From NCBI GenBank assembly GCA_006503475.1, contig RSEH01000154.1, positions 1-64,000 of the forward strand: DNA of 64,000 bases. The letters run 5' to 3'. Shown here in pieces: positions 47,288 to 56,545 of this stretch. How positions within the stretch are numbered: the first letter of the stretch is position 1; the number at the start of each line of letters is the position of its first letter. Source of the DNA: Stentor roeselii. Taxonomy: Eukaryota > Ciliophora > Heterotrichea > Heterotrichida > Stentoridae. The notes under the pieces are model-generated. The model was not told the origin of the DNA. It worked only from the letters and a program-made list of their open reading frames with translations, and did no database searches. Both the position numbers and the translations under genes were made by a program.

Positions 47288-49309
47288 CTATCTAAGGTTT
47301 TCTAATGTCAGCATGTTGAAGCGAGTCTCATACAAGATCTTTATCATGTAATTCGAACATTCTGAACACTCACACATCGAGTTCCGGTAAATGAAACAGT
47401 TCGCTGTTTGAAGGATGTTCTAATTGGATATCACAAAAAGAGTGTCGAGTTTCGTGTAATGCGCGATGTTGTTCTTTGGATTTAAAGGGTCAGGAATGCT
47501 AAGAGTTCTGAAGACCTATGTTTTTTTTACTGTCTTACTGCGGTATTCTTTACTGTCGAAACCTTCATATTCCACTGTGATGCATCTCTGATAATCAAAT
47601 CGACCCAAGTAAAATTCAAAAAACTGTGACAAAATATGAGCTGACTTTCCATCTTTATCATGAGCTGAGAACTGCCAATTACTGTAGTTTTCTTGATAAA
47701 AATAAGCTACCATTAAAAACAAGCCATAACTTCCAATCCCTCCACGATAAGGTTCATGAAAATTACAGAAATAAATAAGTTGTTTTAACACAAGGTACAC
47801 ATGTTTAATAGTCTTGTAAGTCCCTAGAAACTTTTTGATTAAATTTCGACATTCGACTCCTTTATGTTTATTTTCTTGGACTGTGATATCGATTTTGATT
47901 TCTTCTCCTTTGTTTTTATGGTCTAAGCTTACTTTAATGACGGGGATGCTCGCTGTGAAGATCTTGTCAAGTTTCTTAATTCCTCTCATTGATTCAATAT
48001 GGGGAAGAAGGTCTTTAAGTAGGTCGATAGGAGCAGTTGTGGTATGAGTGATGACCAAGTCGATATCAGAATAAGGCAACAGCAGGCCAGTTGAGAACGA
48101 GCCAAAAACTTCAACGTCTACTTCAGGGATAACCTGTTGTATGAGATTTTTAAACACGTCAACCGCTTCAGAGTACTTAAACTCTGCATTTGCTAGAAAG
48201 CGTTCCTGATCTCTTACAAATCCAAGGATATCATTTTGAAGAGCTGCAAAGATGACCTCAGGACTCTTTTCATTAAACTTCCTCATATAAAGCGGGGATA
48301 ACTTCGACTTCACATTATATCCAGTGGACTTATTTCCATGTCCTTCTCGGAATTCATTCAATTCTTTCTCAAGTTTCTGAATATGAGTCGCTTGCACCCT
48401 GCTAATCTCTTCCAACTCTTTAAACCCTTTCTTATCATTCGGTTCATTTTTATCAGTCCAAAACACTTTCGCACATTCTCTACAAAAGACTTCAGTTTGT
48501 TGTTTGCAGTTAAAACAACATGAAGGGTCTTTATCAGTTTTCCGGGTGTTAGGGTAAGTCCGAGGGTTTTTGCCTTTGCCTCTCGAACGGTCCCACCCTT
48601 CTTTCTGAAACTTTTTCTTATCGTCTTTCGCGAGGACTTGCACACTATGAGAGTTGTGAAGACTGTTTGAATAGTCCTGTGCACCGTGAGTTGAATGACT
48701 GGAAACTTGCTTTAATTTGTTGGTCAAAGGACCCAAGATCTCAATGCAGGCCTTTTTGTCTTCAGCTATTGCAAGGTTATAAGCGGTGCAGTTGTCAAGG
48801 TTGCGAATGTTCGGGTCAAGACCTAGACTTAAAAGATACTCTAAAGACCCTTTGTGCCCATTTAATGCTGCGTAGTGAAGAGCTGTCGACTTTTTTATGT
48901 CGCTTTGAGAAGCGCTTGTACCGTGAGATATCAAAACCTTTAAAAGGTCTAAAGGCTCTCGGGTCTTGTGTGAGAGACTTAACATTAAAAGGCTTCGTTG
49001 TTGATGGTCAAGTTCTTGAGCATTCGCATTGTGTGCTAAAAACAACTTGACTGCTTCGAGAAAGCCTTTTGAACAGGCTTTTTGAAGAGCACTCATTGAG
49101 TTTGGCAACTTTGTTGATAAATCTGCACCGTTCTGAAGCAGAATACGAATTGTCTGCATATGGCTCTCCGTGAAGTCGTTCGTGTCAAGACACTTAAGTA
49201 TTGCTGAGGAAAGAGTGACTTTGTCAGGTGGCTGGTTGTTTTTAAAATACTTTTCCAGTTCTTCCACCTGAGCGCATTCTGAGAAATCAAGTAAATCTTT
49301 TCTATACAT
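47288..49309 (-). CDS. Ankyrin-repeat TRF4-type nucleotidyltransferase
   Basis: About 663 residues after removal of two 15-nt introns near the 3' end. Residues about 30-195 contain ankyrin repeats (STALHYAALNGHKGSLEYLL, SALQKACSKGFLEAVKLFL). A small zinc-like Cys cluster (CCFNCKQQTEVFCREC) lies near 262-277, then a coiled coil. The nucleotidyltransferase domain at about 365-600 has EVFGSFSTGLLLPYSDIDLV (GS and D-x-D) and the third acid in KIDITV, followed by the PAP-associated domain (YRGGIGSYGLFLMVAYFYQ) and IPDPLNPKNNIAHYTKLDTLF. These are TRF4/PAPD5-type motifs. It would add A or U to RNA 3' ends, as in TRAMP-like surveillance or tailing. The ankyrin fusion is unusual and suggests a protein-guided substrate. 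Confidence 0.9.
47420..47434 (-). other. 15-nt intron 2 of the ankyrin-TRF4 gene
   Basis: Minus-strand sequence GTGATATCCAATTAG, phase 0, with a GTG rather than GTA start. Removal joins ...KLDTLF to NILQTANCFIYR and carries the frame another 43 codons to TAG at 47288. Retention would stop at its own TAG. Confidence 0.8.
47516..47530 (-). other. 15-nt intron 1 of the ankyrin-TRF4 gene
   Basis: Minus-strand sequence GTAAAAAAAACATAG, phase 0. Removal joins YRSKT to VFRTLSIPDPLNPKNN, restoring the conserved end of the nucleotidyltransferase domain. Retention gives an immediate TAG. Confidence 0.9.
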
Positions 49310-49346
49310 TACTAAAGAATGGATTTATAGCCTCTTTAATAGAACC

Positions 49347-50114
49347 TTAATTTTCCGAAGTATTTTGAATAATCGCTGTTTTTAACTCCAACATCGGAGA
49401 AAAGCTACAAACTCCTTTACTAAAATAATTTTCATTTGCCTTTTCGATGTCACCCACAGTTTGACGAAGGTAGTTTTTAAACATCTCAGCTTTAGTGAAA
49501 CCTATTTTAACCCACAGGTTAATCAAAACATCGACACTATCCCTAAAGAGCCCTGAAGTCCTAATCGGCCAAGAGTGGTTTAAAACATTTTTAACATGAT
49601 GAGCCTGGACCCTGAAGTCCTCTATTTTCGACTCATAGTTTTCCAGACTGGTCTTCAAAAGACTGGCTTTAATTTCTTGATAATAAGGCAAAGCACAGAA
49701 CTCATCAAGTGAAAAGTCGATGAATTCATCATAAAAGAAAGAAATAACTCGAGTTTCTTTTCCTGTAAAAACAACGATTCCTATTGAGTCAAATTCACTT
49801 TGACGGTAAAGGTCGACCTGGTTCTTTTTAATGACTCTTCTTTTGTAAAACTTGTGTGTGAAACATTTAACGATGTGACTAGGACTGAAGGACTTTGAAC
49901 ATTCATGTTTCAAGAAAAGTAAATCTCCAGCTTTTAAAGAGTTTTTAACAGATTCATTAATTTCGCGATTTTCAGTCTTTTTCAGCTCGAATTCATCTTT
50001 CGCCTTGTTGCTGAGATAGAGAAAATAACTGAAAGTTCCAGCTGAAAGAGACCCGAACAAGGAAAAAACTCGAAAAAGTCTTTTTCCTAATTTCGAAATT
50101 TTTTCCTGAAACAT
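49347..50114 (-). CDS. Membrane-anchored protein, possible NlpC/P60-YiiX-like papain fold
   Basis: 255 residues. One hydrophobic segment near 15-34 may anchor it. Residues 60-130 show GDLLFLKHECSKSF and, after about 35 residues, FDSIGIVVFTGKETRVISFF, which recall the GDLIF...DHVGIV pattern of permuted papain-fold (YiiX/LRAT/NlpC-P60) proteins. The His that usually precedes GIVV is Ser here, so peptidase or acyltransferase activity is doubtful. The C-terminal part is helical. It starts 44 bp from the divergent IQ-protein gene and ends 37 nt before the nucleotidyltransferase start. The family call is tentative; the gene itself is solid. Confidence 0.6.
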   Translation of the reverse strand: MFQEKISKLGKRLFRVFSLFGSLSAGTFSYFLYLSNKAKDEFELKKTENREINESVKNSLKAGDLLFLKHECSKSFSPSHIVKCFTHKFYKRRVIKKNQVDLYRQSEFDSIGIVVFTGKETRVISFFYDEFIDFSLDEFCALPYYQEIKASLLKTSLENYESKIEDFRVQAHHVKNVLNHSWPIRTSGLFRDSVDVLINLWVKIGFTKAEMFKNYLRQTVGDIEKANENYFSKGVCSFSPMLELKTAIIQNTSEN

Positions 50115-50158
50115 TAAGATTCTATTCTTGAGATTTCAATTTAACAGACTGGATATAA
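50115..50158. promoter_or_regulatory. 44-bp divergent promoter
   Basis: This is the whole distance between the ATG of the minus-strand papain-fold gene and the ATG of the plus-strand IQ gene. It contains TATTCTTGAG and GGATATAA. Both promoters and any 5' UTRs must fit here or overlap the coding regions. Confidence 0.6.
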
Positions 50159-51730
50159 ATGGAAACTCTTCATTACCCGAAGCAGTCTAGCATGACATCA
50201 AAGATTCAAACAGTTCAAATATCTCAGGTCTCTCCGAAATACTCCAACTTTGCATTTAAATCTTTTCTTTCAGATACAACTTTTGAGTCCGCTTCACTGA
50301 ACAAAGAAATTCTTAAAAAAAACTTGCAAACAAAAAGACTGGCGAAACTAAAAACGCAACATGAAGAAGCTGTTGAAAAAGTGAGACAAGTTTCGACTGT
50401 TCATTCAAAAATTCGAAAATATATGCAACAGGTCCAAGTCTTTAAAAATCGACAAAGAGATTTTTTTAAGATGCAGGAAAAAATGAATGATTCTGTTGTT
50501 TTGATACAAAAAGTAGTCAGAGGGTTTTTAACTAGGAAGAAAATCGAGGAAGTAATTTAAAAATAGAGAATTATACCTGTTTATCAGAAGATTTTAAATA
50601 AGGATTTGGATGATATGTTGAAAAATGACAGGTTTTGCCTGTTTTTTGTAGGAAATTCAAGTCTTGAAGCGATTATCGTCTTGCAGAGGTTCTTTCGAAG
50701 ATGTCTATTTTTGAAGAAACTGATGAAATTTGCAAAAGCTTTTAATTTACTTCAGAACCAGCAAGAAAATCGTAGGTCTTTACGTTTCCATCCATTTTTC
50801 CTTTGTTTTCACTGCAAAATCAAGGTAAACGAGGCAAATGAAGCAAAAGTTTTACATTTAAAACTAAGAAAAATCCGTCAAAACCTTGCAATTCTTTCCA
50901 TAAAATCAAAACTAAAGCATTTAAAACTCAAAATGAAAACAGTTCGATATCGAGTCAAGCGATACTCAAAGCGTTTCGCTATAAAAGAAGTAGAAACACT
51001 TTTTCCAATATCAATAGAAAAGTCTTTATCAAACACAGACGCTTTAATTCCAATTCTAAAACTCGAAGAATCCGTGATTCAAACTGAAAAAGCAAAGCAG
51101 CCATCTGTTGATCGCTTTTCTCATTCAACAGAATTTTACATCCAACAAGACCTGATAAAAAAAGAAAGAATTGACAAAGGAAGAATCGTTTACGGAATTA
51201 AAAATAAATCGCCTTCAGTCTTGAGACCAATTTTTTCAGCGAAACAGGAAAAAAGACCTCAGACTACGAATGTGTTAACAATTCGCATGAATTTAGTGAA
51301 ACCTGTAAGACCTGTCTTGAGACTTTCACCGAAAACTGAAAGTCCTTCTTTTCAGAAAAGCAGAAAAAGACATAAAAGGTACTCGGAAGGAGACTCGCCT
51401 CCTTATATGAGACAAACTGAAAATTCTAAGGCAAAGTTTCAAAATACACCTTCACCGGAAAATAGTCAGAAAAATTTGAAGGCTTCTGGGAATAATAGTA
51501 TCAGGTATCCTACTTTTTCTTATGCTCAGAAAGTGAAAAATAAGGAGAAAGGTGAAGTTAAGGAAAAAAATAAGGAAAGACCTTGCACTGGATTTAGGAT
51601 TAAGAGAAAGGTTGTTAGAAGTAAACAGATTTCTTGTGCTAGTTTTATTGACTTTCAGTTTGAACCACCGTTGTTAGATGTGCCTGATATGCAAAAGCAG
51701 ATTTTTAGGCCGTTTTACTCGAAAGGGTAA
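50159..51730 (+). CDS. IQ-motif protein, two exons
   Basis: About 518 residues after removing the 15-nt intron 50552-50566. An N-terminal coiled-coil segment (about 40-100) leads to a calmodulin-binding IQ motif spanning about 115-130 (VVLIQKVVRGFLTRKK), which ends just before the intron. A second, IQ-like motif appears soon after it (EAIIVLQRFFRRCLFLKKL). The rest is very basic, with Lys/Arg/Ser-rich disordered segments and a Pro-rich C-terminus (FEPPLLDVPD). IQ motifs bind calmodulin or centrin-like EF-hand proteins; a cytoskeletal scaffold role is likely. Without the splice the gene would look like two ORFs with a non-IQ second half. Confidence 0.83.
50552..50566 (+). other. 15-nt intron in the IQ gene
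   Basis: GTAATTTAAAAATAG, phase 0, between ...RKKIEE and RIIPVYQKIL. Retention gives an in-frame TAA and TAG; removal joins both halves in one frame across 39 nt that precede the next ATG. Confidence 0.88.
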
Positions 51731-51786
51731 TTTTGTAATTTAAGGTTGATGATTTAGTAAATGGTAGGATTTTTAGTATTTGTGGT

Positions 51787-51900
51787 AGAAGTGAGTTTAT
51801 AGGAAATTATGTAAAGTGAATTAATAATTAGTGCATTAGAAGTGAGTTTTAGTAAATTAAGTAAAGTGAATTAATAATTAGTGAATTAGAAGTGAGTAAA
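51787..51900. repeat. Tandem repeat, unit about 50 bp, 2.2 copies
   Basis: Units 51787-51837 and 51838-51887 begin AGAAGTGAGTTT and share GTAAAGTGAATTAATAATTA; a third copy stops after AGAAGTGAGTAAA. It fills much of the 300-bp gap between the convergent IQ and TRIM-Kelch genes. Confidence 0.88.
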
Positions 51901-52033
51901 GTAGGAAATTTATTAGTATGGTGACTAAAGGGCTAGTGATTTGGAATAGGGAGAAGTAGATTATGTAATAGAAGTTAGTACATCATTCAATTCTAAACAA
52001 TCTAAATGAAACTTAATAAAAATAGAAAATTAA

Positions 52034-53827
52034 TCACCCAAGGTCAGCTAAGCTCCATTTATTGTCAGTAATCGAATACTTGACAAGAGTTTTTTCCTTA
52101 TTAATAGTCAACAAGTAGTCCTCATCCCGAATCACCTGTATCCAAAAATACAAATAAACCGGAATATTTTCAATACTAGTTGTCGAGCTAAACCCTTCCT
52201 TTCCCGTATCATAAATAAACGAAATCTTATTCGGTTCTTCCGAGTCCTTCTCCCCTCCAAACACTAAAATTTTCTTAGAATCCAAAGCAAAGCATCCATG
52301 TTGCCAAATTTTTTCAGGTAACAAAGTCGGCAACAATGTCCAAACATTTAAATTAACACTGAACTTTTCAATAGAATTACTAACCGCATTTTGAAACCCT
52401 CCAAGAACATAAATCGATTCATTCAAATAACACCCAGCAGCACAAGTCCTTGGAAAATTGATTCTTCCAATAGGATTCCAATTTTCCGTATAAGTATCAA
52501 GAACTTCACAGAAACTATCACAAATATTTTCCTCATTTTTCCCTGAAATAATATAAACTTTATTCATGACCCTTAAAGAAATATGAGAAGAATGTCCTCG
52601 AAGCATAGGGACTCCATAGTTATACTGAAGCTTCACAGGATCGATGTACATGCAAGTCCTGTGAGATCCTGAATTCCTTTCAACTTTTCCACCTGTTACT
52701 AAAATGCGACCGTCAGCGAGGGTAGTGAATGAACTCCATCTGGATATATGAGGAGAGTTTGCTGGAAGTTCTTTTACAAGAAGTTCTTTTGTTGCAATGT
52801 TATAAGCGTAGAACTCTGTTGTCCCTCGATTCATGTAGTATAGAAATTTACTTGGAGCTGATAATTCAACTACTGGAAGTTGTTGAGGGGTAAAGACTAT
52901 TGCTGGCAAAATCACATCTCCACTTATTGGCTTTATTGCTGTGTAATAAACTGAACTTTGAAGTAATTCTAAACCGTCTTCTACTAGCATTAAACGTTTC
53001 AAGCCTTGTTCTGCTAGTTCTAAAGTGTTTTGCTTTTGAAGGACTTGAAGTTTGATGCCGTTGAAGGTTTCTTGGATCTTTTTGTGAGTTGTGTTCTTGA
53101 ATTGGATTATTTCGTCTACGGCCTTTTCGCAGAGAACATCTAAATCGGTTAAACTTTTCTCTTCGGCACTTTGGACCACGTCTGACATGTTTAGGATTTT
53201 TACTTGGTTTTCTTTTAAGGTTGATTGAAGAGTCTTTAGCTGGTCTTTGCAGATTTCGATTTCAGATTTTAGTAATTCTTCAGCTTTGCTTCTGGGAATT
53301 ACTGTGTGGTCTGCATGCTTTTTTATGCATTGGGGGCAGATTAATAGTTTGTCTTCCCTACAAAACTGACTAAGTTCCTGCATATGAGCAAGACAAAAAA
53401 GGTTTTTCGACTTTCCAATAGGAAGTATTTTATGATGGGAAAAACGCGGTTTAGACAGATGAATAGCCGAGCAAGTTTCACAACAAGGTGCTTCACAAGC
53501 AATACATTCATTAGTAGCAGGAAAAGGCGAGTCTTTACAAAGTGAGCAAAGAATCGAAGAGCTTCTAGCATTCATAATCCGATACTCTCCAATAAGTGCT
53601 TCAAGTGCTTTATTCTTCGGAAGTCCTTCAGCAGAGGAATAAGCCAAAGGAGTTTTATTTCTGCAATAAGGACAAATAAGACTACTCACAGGGTCTTGTG
53701 AAAGCTTACTAAGCGAAATGATCTGACTTGCGCACTCATAGCAGAGGTTATGCGAACACTGTAAAATCACCGGATTTCTCAGTAGTTCCAAACAAACCGC
53801 GCAGGTGCATATTTCATCGATGTTCAT
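52034..53827 (-). CDS. TRIM-type RING/B-box/coiled-coil protein with Kelch propeller
   Basis: 597 residues. RING at 9-55 (C9, C12, C24, H26, C29, C32, C52, C55). Two B-box-type zinc modules follow: CSLCKDSPFPATNEC to HLSKPRFSHH (about 94-135) and FCLAHMQELSQFCREDKLLIC to HADH (about 148-180). A coiled coil spans about 185-290. The C-terminal half (about 320-590) has Kelch repeats (GRILVTGGKVERNSGSHRTC, SIYVLGGFQNAVSNSIEKF, KKILVFGGEKDSEE). This is the tripartite TRIM architecture with a propeller as substrate-binding end. It should act as an E3 ligase. Only 26 nt separate its ATG from the stop of the patatin-like gene upstream. Confidence 0.92.
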   Translation of the reverse strand: MNIDEICTCAVCLELLRNPVILQCSHNLCYECASQIISLSKLSQDPVSSLICPYCRNKTPLAYSSAEGLPKNKALEALIGEYRIMNARSSSILCSLCKDSPFPATNECIACEAPCCETCSAIHLSKPRFSHHKILPIGKSKNLFCLAHMQELSQFCREDKLLICPQCIKKHADHTVIPRSKAEELLKSEIEICKDQLKTLQSTLKENQVKILNMSDVVQSAEEKSLTDLDVLCEKAVDEIIQFKNTTHKKIQETFNGIKLQVLQKQNTLELAEQGLKRLMLVEDGLELLQSSVYYTAIKPISGDVILPAIVFTPQQLPVVELSAPSKFLYYMNRGTTEFYAYNIATKELLVKELPANSPHISRWSSFTTLADGRILVTGGKVERNSGSHRTCMYIDPVKLQYNYGVPMLRGHSSHISLRVMNKVYIISGKNEENICDSFCEVLDTYTENWNPIGRINFPRTCAAGCYLNESIYVLGGFQNAVSNSIEKFSVNLNVWTLLPTLLPEKIWQHGCFALDSKKILVFGGEKDSEEPNKISFIYDTGKEGFSSTTSIENIPVYLYFWIQVIRDEDYLLTINKEKTLVKYSITDNKWSLADLG

Positions 53828-53853
53828 TTATCCTGTTCATTAAACTAACTAAA

Positions 53854-54789
53854 CTAAGGACTTACTGCAGCTTTACCCGCAAGGATGCCTTGAGAGAACT
53901 CTTGGTATAAGTGTCTCTTTGAATCATAGCTGAAAGGAAAGGCGTCTTTTTGAGATATCTTTTCGGGTAAGACTATTTCAGTCCTGAAATAAACATTTTT
54001 ATAGTTGGTTTTTGAGTTCTCGATTCTTTCGAATACGTTGTGGAAGTTCACGATTTCGAAGTACCTTATTCCCATCTCTAATGCATTCTTTCCAGCAGCG
54101 TTGAAAGGAGCGAGTTTTCCATTGGTGACTAAAATGATATCGACAGTGATGTGAAGATTAAGATAACCAAGATCTTGACAGTAGTTAATAGCTGAAGCGA
54201 CATCTACTCCAAACATTACTTCTCCTGATACAAATTGATGCTGGTCAATGTCAACAACAGGGAAATTCCCGTGATTATTCAAAGAAGCCCTGACAGCTCC
54301 AAGGAGTTTATCAGTGGAATATGAGGAGTTGAGAAGGTAATATTTACTTTCGTATAAATCAGTCACACCGACCAAGAAGAACCTGTCAAAAGTCCCGTCA
54401 AATCTATTTTTAATCGTTTGGCTCAAAGGGTAGTCATTATAAAGACCTGTCTTGAAAAAGTACCCAATCATTCTCCCCCCCCACCAAGACTTGTAAACTT
54501 GGGACCTTCTGAAGTTCAACCAAAAGTCACTCAGGGTGCTGTTCAAGCTCTGCTCTTCACCGAATAACGTCTGAGCCACAAACATGCCATTAAGGGCTCC
54601 TACTCCATTTCCAAGAACCACATCCCACATTGCCTCTCCTTGTGGCAGGTAAGTGATCAGACCTGATATCGCACCGGCTTGGAAGGCTCCTCGGTCGCTT
54701 CCTCCTCCTAAGACCAATGCTCGGCATCTCCCGTTTATCGCTTCGGTCACTTGAAATAAGGCAACAACTGCAAAGTACAACATAATCAT
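53854..54789 (-). CDS. Secreted patatin-like protein lacking the catalytic Ser-Asp dyad
   Basis: 311 residues with a signal peptide (about 1-17). The patatin fold is recognisable: the oxyanion loop LVLGGGSDRGAFQAGA (27-40), the elbow segment WDVVLGNGVGALNGMF and, further on, VDIDQHQFVSGEVMFGVDVASA. In active patatins the elbow is GxSxG with the nucleophile Ser; here the position is Gly (G60-N-G62-V-G64). The DG[GA] motif with the catalytic Asp reads SGE (188-190). Both catalytic residues are therefore gone while the scaffold is kept, which suggests a non-hydrolytic lipid-binding or structural role in the secretory path or outside the cell. The gene is intact otherwise. Upstream lies a G-rich minisatellite. 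Confidence 0.88.
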   Translation of the reverse strand: MIMLYFAVVALFQVTEAINGRCRALVLGGGSDRGAFQAGAISGLITYLPQGEAMWDVVLGNGVGALNGMFVAQTLFGEEQSLNSTLSDFWLNFRRSQVYKSWWGGRMIGYFFKTGLYNDYPLSQTIKNRFDGTFDRFFLVGVTDLYESKYYLLNSSYSTDKLLGAVRASLNNHGNFPVVDIDQHQFVSGEVMFGVDVASAINYCQDLGYLNLHITVDIILVTNGKLAPFNAAGKNALEMGIRYFEIVNFHNVFERIENSKTNYKNVYFRTEIVLPEKISQKDAFPFSYDSKRHLYQEFSQGILAGKAAVSP

Positions 54790-54821
54790 TATTAAAAAAT
54801 ATGCAACAGATTTTCTATGAG

Positions 54822-54903
54822 GAGAGATGGGAGATGGGAGATGGGAAGATGGGAGATGGGAAGATGGGAGATGGGAGATGGGAAGATGAGAGATGGGAAG
54901 ATG
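54822..54903 (+). repeat. G-rich minisatellite (GGGAGAT / GGGAAGAT units)
   Basis: About eleven 7- or 8-bp units (GGGAGAT, GGGAAGAT) in tandem on the plus strand, with eight or more GGG runs 4-5 nt apart. That spacing allows G-quadruplex folding. It starts about 32 bp upstream of the patatin-like gene's ATG, so the G-rich strand is the template strand of that gene. Confidence 0.92.
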
Positions 54904-55129
54904 GCGTGATTGGAATTTGTGGATTATCGGAAGAGAAGAATTTTTTCTCTGAATATTTTGAATGGATTTTTTAAGAGTTGGGATTTGATTTTTTTTGGTT
55001 GGGAAGTCTTGAAGTTAAGGGTTTTTTGGTGTTATTGTTATTATTAGATTAGTACTCATCAGTTCTTTACTGATCTTTTCATTCATCATATCAAGATTTT
55101 TAAGTGTTAATCCTAAGTCTCCCTAGGTT

Positions 55130-56491
55130 TTATTTACCGATTCCAACAACTCTTACCACTTTCTCCTTCTTGACCTCGATTTTCAGTACTTTTTCAATAA
55201 AAGCTCTACAAATAACGCACTTTTTCTTAATTCCAACTAGTTTCCCAGAGCACTGAATACAGATTCCTCCATGTCCACAAGGTAAAAACACAGCATTACA
55301 TTCATGTTCAAAGCAAATGCTGCATTTTTTATTGATGAAAGAAGATTCAGATTCCTCAATCGCAGGACATTCTTCTCCCTGCTCAGATTCTAAGACTATG
55401 GGCAATGTGCAGCTTCTGATGTGTCCAGGGCCTGAATCATCGATTGGCACTTCAGACATGGTCCTTCCCTTAAAGTTTGCTGCACAAGGTTTGAAATAAG
55501 TACTCGTGATTCTTTCTAAAGTCACTGGAGGAAAAAAGGCCAAAAGTGACTTTTCTTCTGAAGAACTTCTTGAAGGACTTTGTGGTTGTCTTTGAACTGT
55601 TCTTGAAGGAGATGGACTGTAAAGTTCTTGGACTATCCATGAAAGGAGCTGACTGTACATGAAAATTGAGAAGAGGACTAAAGGGATTAGGTATATTTGA
55701 AGGGGTAATAAACTTTTCCATGAGTTTTGAGGAAGTAACATGAAAACTAGACCGCTCGATCCTCCTCCTGTTGTTAGGTAGAAGAACCAGAGAGATGAGA
55801 ATAGATCTTGTTTTGATCTACCTATATAAATGAATCTCACAGTTGATGTTATCAGACGGCCCAGAGCTACTGCTGATCCTAAAAAGAAAAACGAAATCAT
55901 CACCCAAACTGGCCAAATAGTTGCTTTCCATGAACAAGAAATCACCCCAGTTTTTTTAAGTCCAGCTGAAAATACCAGAAGTGCCAAACAAAGTCTAAAA
56001 AATATTTCAAACTACCTGAAAATTACAATCATTAAATACCTGCAAATCGAATATTTTACCTTGAAAGTCTGAAAAACCAAGAAAACTCCAGATACCGTCA
56101 CAGGGACCATCAAAATAAACACTGGAAATCCTTTACTTTTCATGTAAATAATCATGAAAATCCAGAAAACCATATCAAACATTCCAAGTAGAAGTTGACA
56201 AAAAGTCCACTTTTTATTTTCAAAGAAAGCCAACTTGAAAATCTGCACAAATGCAAGTCCTGCTTCAATTAACACAAACGGAACAAATATAACAGAAAAG
56301 TCAAACTTATAAAAAACATTGAGGCCTACAAGAGAAAAACAACAGATCATTCCAAGTGAAGACGTTACTAGTTTCATTAAAAATCCTCTAACAATAGTTT
56401 TCACATCTTTCACTACTTCATCTTCCTGACTTTCCAAACTTCTGCTATCCTCTGCCCCGTTTTCCACGTTTAAATTGCTGGCAGTATCCAT
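55130..56491 (-). CDS. Multipass membrane RING E3 ligase, two exons
   Basis: About 448 residues after removal of the 15-nt intron 56012-56026. Residues 1-35 are acidic. About eight membrane spans lie between 36 and 280 (for example SLGMICCFSLVGLNVFY, VFWIFMIIYM, VWVMISFFFLGSAVAL, YLIPLVLFSIFMYSQLL). A Ser/Pro-rich cytosolic linker follows, then a C-terminal RING near 385-425 (CSICFEHECNAVFLPCGHGGICIQC to CVIC), with the CGHG spacing of RING-HC domains such as MULAN and IAP. The second exon has no ATG at its start, and its hydrophobic N-terminus continues the first exon's last span, which supports the splice. It probably ubiquitinates proteins at an internal membrane. Confidence 0.85.
56012..56026 (-). 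other. 15-nt intron in the multipass RING gene
   Basis: Minus-strand sequence GTAATTTTCAGGTAG, phase 0, joining ...CRYLMI to FEIFFRLCLALL. It contains an internal AG (CAG) 11 nt from its start and ends in TAG, an in-frame stop if retained. Confidence 0.85.
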
Positions 56492-56545
56492 TAATATTAT
56501 TAAATCTGAGAAAATTCATCTTTCTCAATATTCTTACTTAAATAG

